Part shown: positions 58,197-64,000 of the stretch, one piece after another
Numbering within the stretch: position 1 is the first letter of the stretch
Layout: every line of letters begins with the position of its first letter
DNA from: DASXUL01 sp036504855
Lineage (GTDB): Bacteria > Armatimonadota > DTGP01 > JAKQQT01
Direction: 5' to 3'
Length of the DNA: 64,000 nucleotides
NCBI GenBank assembly: GCA_036504855.1
Contig: DASXUL010000058.1
Coordinates: 9,801-73,800, forward strand
Position numbers and translations under genes: made by a program
The notes under the pieces: model-generated
What the model was told of the DNA's origin: nothing
The model's database searches: none
Seen by the model: the letters and a program-made list of their open reading frames with translations, nothing else

Positions 58197-58664
58197 CTAT
58201 CGCCGGGGTGAGGCGCGGCGCATGGCGCCGTACAGCAGTGCGCCAGCAACGCTGAAGATGGCCATCCAAACGGCGGCAAAGACGCGGACCACCTCGGCGG
58301 GCGAAGCGTCGGGCTGGAGTGGGGACGACTGGAACAGAGTGTTGTACTTCTCATCGAATGCCGCAAGGTGCACGCAGGCATAGGTACAGATCACCAGAAC
58401 GGCGACGCGCATCGCGTAGGGCGCGCGGCGGAATGGCCCGTCCGGCCAGTCCGGCGGGCTGCCGCCACATCGACGGCGCGCCTGAGCGGCGGCAGCGGCG
58501 ATATAGACGCCGGCCGGGATGCCGATGAGGAAGGCGCCGTAGTGCAAGGTGGAGGCCAGCGGGCCAGGGAGGGCGTCGCCGGCGCACGCTGCCAGGTGGA
58601 TGCCGGAGCAGGCGAGGAAGCCGAACGCAGTGATAGTAAGCAGGGGCGGATAGACGAGGCGCAT
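58197..58664 (-). CDS. Small membrane protein with four predicted helices
   Basis: A 155-residue protein from the ATG at 58664, with AGGAG upstream. Hydrophobic segments: LLTITAFGFLACSGIHLAAC, YGAFLIGIPAGVYIAAAAA, YAMRVAVLVICTYACVHLAA and VVRVFAAVWMAIFSVAGALL. It has a basic tail (MRRASPRR) and a Cys in helices 1 and 3. It is the most upstream of four minus-strand genes of this type. No family recognised. Confidence 0.55.
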   Translation of the reverse strand: MRLVYPPLLTITAFGFLACSGIHLAACAGDALPGPLASTLHYGAFLIGIPAGVYIAAAAAQARRRCGGSPPDWPDGPFRRAPYAMRVAVLVICTYACVHLAAFDEKYNTLFQSSPLQPDASPAEVVRVFAAVWMAIFSVAGALLYGAMRRASPRR

Positions 58665-58811
58665 TGTCGGTCTCCTGGGCGGCGGTTCCGTTGTCGTCGA
58701 TCCCATGTTAGCAGGCATGCGCTAGAGACGGTAGGCGGACAGCGGGGGCGGGTTGTGACCTTTCGGGATGGGAGGGCGTATCGCCACTGGAATCCCGAAG
58801 GGAGCTGAAAG

Positions 58812-59696
58812 ATGCCGATGAGGTGCTGGAGCGGGGAGACGGATGACGGGTTCAAGATGGGGCCGCGGTGGATGCCGGTGATGAGCGTGCGGGGGACGGC
58901 GCGGGGGTGGGCGAAGATCTACGAGATCCACGCGGGGCTGGCGCACTGGCGGCGGATTCACATCATGACGCGGCTGGCGGCGCGGGGGCCGGCGATGCCG
59001 ATGGACCTGGCGCCGGAGCTGGGGTACGATCCGGGGCATCTGGGGATCGTGCTGCGCGGGATGCGGGCGGGGTGGCTGGTGGAGAGCTACCCTGCGTGCC
59101 GGCGGCTGGGGGACCCGGAAGACGGGTTGCGGAGGGACCGGCGGGGGCACGTTGGTCGGGTGTGGCACGCCACGGAGATCGGGCGGTGGTCGTTGTGGCG
59201 GTACGCCTGGATGTGGCGGTCGCTGTATTACGGTCCGGGTGGGGACCCGCCGTTGCGGGGGGATGTGCCGTTGGACCCGGTGGAGGCGGTGGCGGCGGCG
59301 GTTCAGCAGGAGTTTCTGGGGCCGGGGGCGATGACGATCGCCGAGCGGCTGATGTGGCTGGAGCCGTCGTCGATGCGGCAGGTATCGCTTCAGGCGCGGT
59401 TGGAGACGAACATCGTGCGGCAACGGATCCGGCGGTGGGAGGCGCTGGGCTGGGTTGCGCCGGAGGGGGAGGGGGACGCGTTTCAGGGGAGGCGCTGGCC
59501 GTTGTGGCGGTTTACGAGGGCGGGGTATGTGGCGATGGCGCGGCACGCGGATGCGCTGCGGAAGGCGGGGCGAGCGTGCGGGTGGACGCCGCATCCGGGG
59601 TGCATCACGTACAAGGGGCACTGGGATGCGCCGGAGGACCCGCACTGCGAGGTCCACTACGAGGAGGAGTTTTTGGCGCGAGGGTGGGCGCTGTGA
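58812..59696 (+). CDS. Unrecognised protein with two winged-helix-like segments
   Basis: A 294-residue protein rich in Arg, Trp and Gly. Residues about 42-95 (GLAHWRRIHIMTRLAARGPA, LAPELGYDPGHLGIVLRGMR, AGWLVES) and 170-240 (AMTIAERLMWLEPSSMRQVS, LETNIVRQRIRRWEALGWVA) both read like winged-helix modules in which a helix pair is followed by a G-W-(L/V) turn and a strand pair. The C-terminus has GWTPHPGCITYKGHWDAPED. Its codons end overwhelmingly in G, making the plus strand extremely G-rich, unlike the backbone genes. It has no recognised relatives and lies alone. Confidence 0.5.
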   Translation: MPMRCWSGETDDGFKMGPRWMPVMSVRGTARGWAKIYEIHAGLAHWRRIHIMTRLAARGPAMPMDLAPELGYDPGHLGIVLRGMRAGWLVESYPACRRLGDPEDGLRRDRRGHVGRVWHATEIGRWSLWRYAWMWRSLYYGPGGDPPLRGDVPLDPVEAVAAAVQQEFLGPGAMTIAERLMWLEPSSMRQVSLQARLETNIVRQRIRRWEALGWVAPEGEGDAFQGRRWPLWRFTRAGYVAMARHADALRKAGRACGWTPHPGCITYKGHWDAPEDPHCEVHYEEEFLARGWAL

Positions 59697-59708
59697 GGGG
59701 CGTTCGGC

Positions 59709-59770
59709 GGTCAGCAGTCAGCAGTCAGCATTCAGGATTCAGCATTCTGCATCTAGCATCCGGGATTCAG
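59709..59770. repeat. CAGTCAGCA/ATTCAG-type short repeats
   Basis: A run of degenerate units (CAGCAGTCAGCAGTCAGCAT, TTCAGGATTCAGCATTCTGC, ATCTAGCATCCGGGATTCAG) of the same vocabulary as 8102-8194 and 35812-35923. Confidence 0.6.
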
Positions 59771-59847
59771 CAGGCGGGCGGCGGCGAAACCAGGCGGGCA
59801 CGGGGTTCGTAACCACAATACGGGAACTCGATGGGGAGGGTTGCGGA

Positions 59848-60264
59848 ATGCCGGATTTTTGGACGGAGATGCGGGCGTCAAGGAAGCGGGACAACGAAGT
59901 GCTCGACACGGTGCGCGCGTCCGGCGCGGCGGCGCTGCTGTTTGCCGCGCTGGCGGAGGGCGTTGCGTGGTCGCGCGGGGTGGTTGACACACAGTGGCAG
60001 TGGGCGATCGGGGCGGCGAGCCTCGCGGTGTTCTGCGGGACGTGGCGGTTGATCCGGCGGATTTTCCACCCGGGCGAGCGCATCACATACGGAACAGGGC
60101 CGGCATCGGTTCTGGCGCCGGGGGCTGTGACGTGGGGCATCGTGATGCTCGGCGATGCTGTGCGCAAGGCCCTCCATATGGAGGCGCCGGCGCGGGAGTG
60201 GGGGGCGTTGGTCCCGTTGCTCTTCGCCGTGGTCGCCGCTCTGATGTCTCGGCGGTTCCGTTGA
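59848..60264 (+). CDS. Small membrane protein, unknown function
   Basis: A 138-residue protein from the ATG at 59848 with GGGGAGGG upstream. It begins MPDFWTEMRASRKRDNEVLD, a soluble start, followed by three or four hydrophobic segments (AAALLFAALAEGVAWS, WQWAIGAASLAVFCGTW, VLAPGAVTWGIVML, WGALVPLLFAVVAALM) and a basic end, SRRFR. No family recognised. It follows the short repeats and precedes the GH43 gene by 229 bases, in which nothing else is evident. Confidence 0.5.
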   Translation: MPDFWTEMRASRKRDNEVLDTVRASGAAALLFAALAEGVAWSRGVVDTQWQWAIGAASLAVFCGTWRLIRRIFHPGERITYGTGPASVLAPGAVTWGIVMLGDAVRKALHMEAPAREWGALVPLLFAVVAALMSRRFR

Positions 60265-60493
60265 AGGGCGGAGGGGCGGGGATGGAGTGGCGCGGCGGTT
60301 GGAGGCGGGTGAGCGAGGAGAGCGGCGCCAAGGGCGTGGGGAACAGCATCGCCCAGAGGTCGGGGAGGGTGGATGGCGAGGACTTAGGGCAGAGGGTTTG
60401 ACGCACGCCGCGGAGGCGTTGACCGGGGCGGCGGGGGCAAGCCTATCATGCCGGGAGGCCGGCGATCCTGCTGCGGCCCGAGGAGGTTTCCCC

Positions 60494-61567
60494 ATGTCGT
60501 TCCGTTCCGCCATCCTGTCTGCCGCGCTCATCGTGTTGTGTCTCCCCGCCATTGGGTTGGCCGCCCCGCGCGGGCAGGCTCCAAAGCCCGTGAAGAACTC
60601 CCGCCGGCCGGCGGCGCCGGCCGCCAAGGTGAAGAAAGCCATGCCCACCGACCCCAGCGCCCCGGCAGCGAAGCCGAAGATGTCCGGTAATCCGGTGTTC
60701 CCCGGGTGGTATGCCGACCCGGAACTGCACCTGTTTCGGGGGAAGTACTTCATCTACCCGACCACCTCCGAGAACTACGAGCTTCAGACCTATTTCGAGG
60801 TCTGGTCCTCGGATGACCTCACCAACTGGGTGAACGGCGGCAGAATCCTGAATTTCGCCGACATCCCGTGGAGCACGAACCGCGCCGCGTGGGCGCCCTC
60901 GGTGGCAGAGAAGGACGGCAAGTACTACATGTACTTCTCGGCCGGCGACGGCGCCGGCATCGGGGTGGCCGTGGCGGATGCGCCGGGCGGCCCGTTCCGT
61001 GACGCCCTCGGGAAACCGCTGGTGCCGGACTGGCCGTTCGGAGCGCAGCCGATCGACGCGCAGTGTTTCATCGACGACAACGGGCAGGCCTACCTCTACT
61101 TCGGCGGGCACAGCCACGCCGCCGTGGTGAAGCTAGGGAAGGACATGATCTCGCTGGACGGGCCGTACCATGAGATCACGCCGGAGGACTACGTGGAAGG
61201 CCCCTACATGGTGAAGCGCAAGGGGATCTACTACTTCATGTGGTCGGAGGGCGGCTGGGGCAACGCTTCGTACGCGGCGGCCTATGCCCGGTCAAGCTCG
61301 CCGCTGGGCCCGTTCAAGCGCGAGGGGCGCATATTGCAGAACAACCCGAAGGTGGGGGCCGGCGCCGGGCACCACTCCGTGCTGAACATCCCCGGCACGG
61401 ATGACTGGTACGCCTGCTACCACCGCCGCCCGCTGACGGAGACGCACCACAACCACCGCGTGGTGTGCATCGACCGCATGTATTTCAACGCCCAGGGCGG
61501 CATCGAGCCCATCGAGATCACCGCCGAGGGGGTGCCGGCGCGGCCGGCAAAAGCCGCTAAGAAGTGA
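60494..61567 (+). CDS. Secreted glycoside hydrolase family 43-like enzyme
   Basis: A 357-residue protein. Signal peptide ILSAALIVLCLPAIGLAA, then a Lys/Pro/Ala linker to about 63. The five-bladed beta-propeller of clan GH-F follows: NPVFPGWYADPELHLFRGKY with the catalytic base Asp75, EVWSSDDLTNW, AWAPSVAEKDGKYYMYFSAG, IDAQCFIDDNGQAYLYFGG (pKa-modulating Asp) and EDYVEGPYMVKRKGIYYFMW with the acid Glu (about 235). Members are arabinofuranosidases, xylosidases or galactosidases. AGGAGG seven bases before the ATG supports the start. A long inverted repeat follows. Confidence 0.93.
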   Translation: MSFRSAILSAALIVLCLPAIGLAAPRGQAPKPVKNSRRPAAPAAKVKKAMPTDPSAPAAKPKMSGNPVFPGWYADPELHLFRGKYFIYPTTSENYELQTYFEVWSSDDLTNWVNGGRILNFADIPWSTNRAAWAPSVAEKDGKYYMYFSAGDGAGIGVAVADAPGGPFRDALGKPLVPDWPFGAQPIDAQCFIDDNGQAYLYFGGHSHAAVVKLGKDMISLDGPYHEITPEDYVEGPYMVKRKGIYYFMWSEGGWGNASYAAAYARSSSPLGPFKREGRILQNNPKVGAGAGHHSVLNIPGTDDWYACYHRRPLTETHHNHRVVCIDRMYFNAQGGIEPIEITAEGVPARPAKAAKK

Positions 61568-61575
61568 GGCCTAGA

Positions 61576-61691
61576 CCCAGCGACTGAAGTCGCGGGCAAC
61601 GAACCGCACGAAGTCCGCCTGCGCGGACTGATTCCGCAGTCGCCGCGGGGCGACTTGGCGCCCTTCGTTGCCCGCGACTTCTGTCGCTGGG
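61576..61691. repeat. Inverted repeat with 28-bp arms after the GH43 gene
   Basis: 61576-61603 and 61664-61691 are reverse complements with one mismatch; the arms read CCCAGCGACTGAAGTCGCGG and then GCAACGAA. The unit CAACGA and TCGCGGGC is also found in the mosaic repeats of the 52-53 kb region. A second small hairpin, GGACACGGC/GCCGTGTCC, lies at 61722-61741. Likely a terminator and/or a mobile intergenic element. Confidence 0.68.
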
Positions 61692-61868
61692 CACTCGGGC
61701 GTCGGCAAGAAGATAGGGGGCGGACACGGCAAGCCGTGTCCCTACAGGTCGGCTGCTTCGCCACGCGGGCGGTGGACGGCCGGGCAGGGGGATTGCGCCC
61801 CAGGAAAACTGTCTCGAGAGCGGCCGGAAGGACGGGTCGCTCCCATGTATAATCGAGGACCCATCTTT

Positions 61869-64000
61869 ATGAGCAATCACATGGTAGGAATGTCCCTTCT
61901 TCTGGCGCTGGCCGCGGCCGGCCAATCGGCGCCCGCGGCGGCGGCAAGGATCCGCCAGTTCGCCGGTCCCATCACGGACTGGCTGATCCTGGGCCCGTTC
62001 GAGAACCCAGAACGGACCGGCGCCAGCGACCGCGGCGCGTTCGACGTAGACTACCTCCTGCCCATCGGCGGCGAGGCGAAGGCGCGCATCAGTGCGGATA
62101 CGACGGTCCGCATCTCCGGCGTCGACTACGCGGCCCAGCGCGCGAAGGTCAGCGGGATGACGCTGGACTTCAGCCAGTACTATCCGCGGACCGATCACAA
62201 GCTGGTCTACGCGTATGCGGAGCTCAACGCGCCGGCCGACCAGGACGCGGTTATCTTCCTCGGGTCAGACGATGGCGCGAAGGTGATCGTGAACGGCGCG
62301 AATGTGTTCGAAACGCTTCCCTTCCCGGGCCGGGCGGTGGTGGCGCGCCAGGACCGCATCCAGGTGAAGCTGCACAAGGGCCTGAACACGCTTCTGGTGA
62401 AGGTTGAGAACAACACCGGGGCGTGGGGGCTGGCCGTGGAAGCGTTCGGCGGCAAGGACGCAGCGAAGCTGGAAGCGGAGTACCAGCGCGAGGTGAACCT
62501 CCGCAGCTTCCAGGACCAGGAGATCGGGCCGGCCGGAACGTGGCCCGGCTACACCTTCATCCCGGAATACGGCGGAACGCCGAAGATCGTCTGGCGCGAC
62601 GTGGACCGCGTGCGCGAACTGGCGGGGGACATCCCGCTGACGGTCCGGTGGTTCGACCGGGACCTGAACGAAGTGAAGGAGCCGAAGGCGCCGGGCCGGT
62701 ACGGCGCGGTTGTAGAGGGCAAGACGAAGTCCGGACAGACCATCCGCAGAGCACTGACCTTCTTCTGCAGCAGCCCGGAGATGTTCCCGGACGGCGATTG
62801 GAGCATCGACGTGCCGCAACTGGCGCAGCCGGTGGCTCCGGGCGCCTGGGAGGCTCGGAAGGCCCTCTATGCCGACACGGCGGGGACGCTGTTCCGCGAA
62901 TCGGTGACGCGGTCCGAGACGGGCGCCAACCTCCTCGCGGCGCTCACTGAGGCGAAGCCCAATGGCGGGCCGGGCGGGGTGACCGAATCGCCGGAGGTGT
63001 TGGGCGATGATTATCAGTTGGCGCTGAAGCTGAAGGTGCTGGGGCTCTCAGACAAGGTCCACCCGCTAGCGCCGCCGGCGAAGATGGCCGGCGCCCCGGC
63101 TCCAACGCTGCACGCCGGCAGCCCGGCCGAGGCCGGCGTAAAGCCCGAGGCGAAGGAGCGCATCGACGCCCTCTGCCGCCAGTGGGCGGAGGACTCCGGC
63201 GAGCCGTTCGCCATCCTCGTGGCCCGGCACGGCGTAATCATCACGCACGCGGCATTCGGCAAGGCGCCGGATGGAACGCCGGTGACGCTGGACTACCGCA
63301 AGGACGTGGCCTCGATCACCAAGGCCGTTTCCGGCATGCTCTTCAGCCAGTTCGTGGACCAGGGGTTCGTGGCCATCGACGACCCGATCGGCAAGGTTCT
63401 GCCCGGCTTCCCCACCACGGGCAGCCAGGCGCTTACGTTCCGGCACCTCTTCACGCATACCAGCGGGCTGGAGGGGCACGGCAACTGGGGCGGAATCCAC
63501 AACCCCTACCTGGAGAACGTAGTGTTGAACGGCCTCGACGCCCTGCACCCCGGCGAGGCGCACAAGTACAACGGAATGGGCTACGATCTGGCCGGTAAGG
63601 CCATGGAGATGATGACCGGCAAGAGCATCGTGCGGCTGTTCCACGAGCAGCTCTTCCGCCCGATGGGCATCGGGGACGTTCCGATGGCGGACCTCGCCTA
63701 CGGCGCGCGGCTCACCGCCTATCAACTGGGCGCCCTCGGGCAGTGTCTGGCCAACCACGGGCGGTACGGGGACAAGCGATACTGCTCGGAGGCGACGTTC
63801 GAGCAGATGCTCCCCAAGCAACTGAGCCAGTGGTACCCCAAGCTGGACATCGAGTGGGGCATGGGCCTCGTGTGGTACCGCGAAACGAAGGCGGGGGCGC
63901 CGACGAACTCGAAGGACCCGAAGGACCTGATCCTCGGCGAGCACGTGATCGGGCACGGATCCGCGTCGTCCTGCATCCTGCGGGTAGATCTGGACAACGA
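61869..64000 (+). CDS. Secreted class C beta-lactamase-like serine hydrolase with N-terminal beta-rich domain, 3' end outside window
   Basis: The frame is open from 61869 to the right edge (710 codons), so the C-terminus is missing. The signal peptide is MSLLLALAAAGQSAPAAA; ATGs at 61881 and 61890 are alternative starts. Residues about 30-200 form a jellyroll-like domain with ILGPFENPERTG, VIFLGSDDGAKVIVNGANVF and GLNTLLVKVENNTGAWGLAV, as in PA14-like or glycosidase accessory domains. From about 420 the serine hydrolase begins: ILVARHGVIITHAAFGKAPD, nucleophile motif DVASITKAVSG (Ser-x-x-Lys near 482), FRHLFTHTSGLEGHGNWGG and YNGMGYDLAGKAMEMMTGKS with the Tyr motif. It probably acts on peptidoglycan or esters outside the inner membrane. 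Confidence 0.85.
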   Translation, partial: MSNHMVGMSLLLALAAAGQSAPAAAARIRQFAGPITDWLILGPFENPERTGASDRGAFDVDYLLPIGGEAKARISADTTVRISGVDYAAQRAKVSGMTLDFSQYYPRTDHKLVYAYAELNAPADQDAVIFLGSDDGAKVIVNGANVFETLPFPGRAVVARQDRIQVKLHKGLNTLLVKVENNTGAWGLAVEAFGGKDAAKLEAEYQREVNLRSFQDQEIGPAGTWPGYTFIPEYGGTPKIVWRDVDRVRELAGDIPLTVRWFDRDLNEVKEPKAPGRYGAVVEGKTKSGQTIRRALTFFCSSPEMFPDGDWSIDVPQLAQPVAPGAWEARKALYADTAGTLFRESVTRSETGANLLAALTEAKPNGGPGGVTESPEVLGDDYQLALKLKVLGLSDKVHPLAPPAKMAGAPAPTLHAGSPAEAGVKPEAKERIDALCRQWAEDSGEPFAILVARHGVIITHAAFGKAPDGTPVTLDYRKDVASITKAVSGMLFSQFVDQGFVAIDDPIGKVLPGFPTTGSQALTFRHLFTHTSGLEGHGNWGGIHNPYLENVVLNGLDALHPGEAHKYNGMGYDLAGKAMEMMTGKSIVRLFHEQLFRPMGIGDVPMADLAYGARLTAYQLGALGQCLANHGRYGDKRYCSEATFEQMLPKQLSQWYPKLDIEWGMGLVWYRETKAGAPTNSKDPKDLILGEHVIGHGSASSCILRVDLDN

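Noticed and set aside
60287..60493. N-terminal extension of the GH43 protein
   Set aside because: The signal peptide and AGGAGG site put the start at 60494; the upstream part is Arg/Gly-rich translated spacer.

Overview
The window reads as chromosomal DNA from a GC-rich diderm bacterium, most likely an Armatimonadota-type lineage. The grounds are indirect. An LPS-export cluster (KdsC-like phosphatase, LptC/LptA-like proteins, LptB, LptF/G) implies an outer membrane. A few kilobases away lies a ylmD-ylmE-sepF-ylmG division cluster, which is typical of Terrabacteria such as Cyanobacteria, Firmicutes and Actinobacteria. No rRNA, tRNA or CRISPR array was recognised. The assignment is an inference from gene content, not a placement.

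Layout. 1-2750: partial secreted GHL10-type glycosidase and a SAM methyltransferase (minus). 2861-10711: envelope cluster (kdsC, metallophosphoesterase, polytopic glycosyltransferase, lptC/A/B/F-like genes, DUF3084 coiled-coil protein). 10733-14831: pgeF, YqgF/RuvX-like, yggS, sepF, yggT, CPBP protease, DUF167. 14928-18514: zinc-ribbon protein, atypical response regulator, tsaC, rimI, tsaD. 18494-22785: recQ, an unrecognised gene bracketed by a duplicated recQ 5' end, and an M20 peptidase. 22870-29377: a minus-strand sugar locus (Gfo/Idh oxidoreductase, DegT aminotransferase, SIS isomerase, sugar-phosphate isomerase, split transketolase). 29432-38480: mutS2, small secreted or acidic proteins, BON protein, polX, a 58-residue membrane protein, rqcH/NFACT and prmA. 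38644-42752: a beta-lactamase/NamZ fusion and an S10 peptidase.

42741-46199: a Phd/VapC toxin-antitoxin pair set between two decayed copies of a two-component-system junction, then two convergent paralogous HTH regulators. 46296-51738: dnaE followed at once by two translationally coupled DNA methyltransferases. 51739-60264 is the accessory-looking part: G-rich DNA with quadruplex motifs, a four-copy mosaic repeat, a receiver-like gene, a lone SIR2-domain gene (candidate defence effector) with a small upstream gene, duplicated small membrane-protein genes and a very G-rich winged-helix-like gene. 60494-64000: a secreted GH43 glycosidase and a partial secreted serine hydrolase.

How it fits together: the left half is a housekeeping backbone of envelope, division, tRNA t6A and DNA-repair genes arranged in tightly overlapping operons. 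Many transcription units end in GC-rich, almost perfect hairpins that lack a T-tract. The most promising unexplained material is (i) accessory genes bracketed by long direct duplications of neighbouring gene fragments at 20.3-21.6 kb and 42.7-44.2 kb, (ii) the SIR2 locus embedded in mosaic repeats at 52-56 kb, (iii) the sugar locus, which combines the enzyme classes used for 3-amino sugars and shares a palindromic promoter motif, and (iv) the DNA methyltransferase pair in what looks like the dnaE operon.
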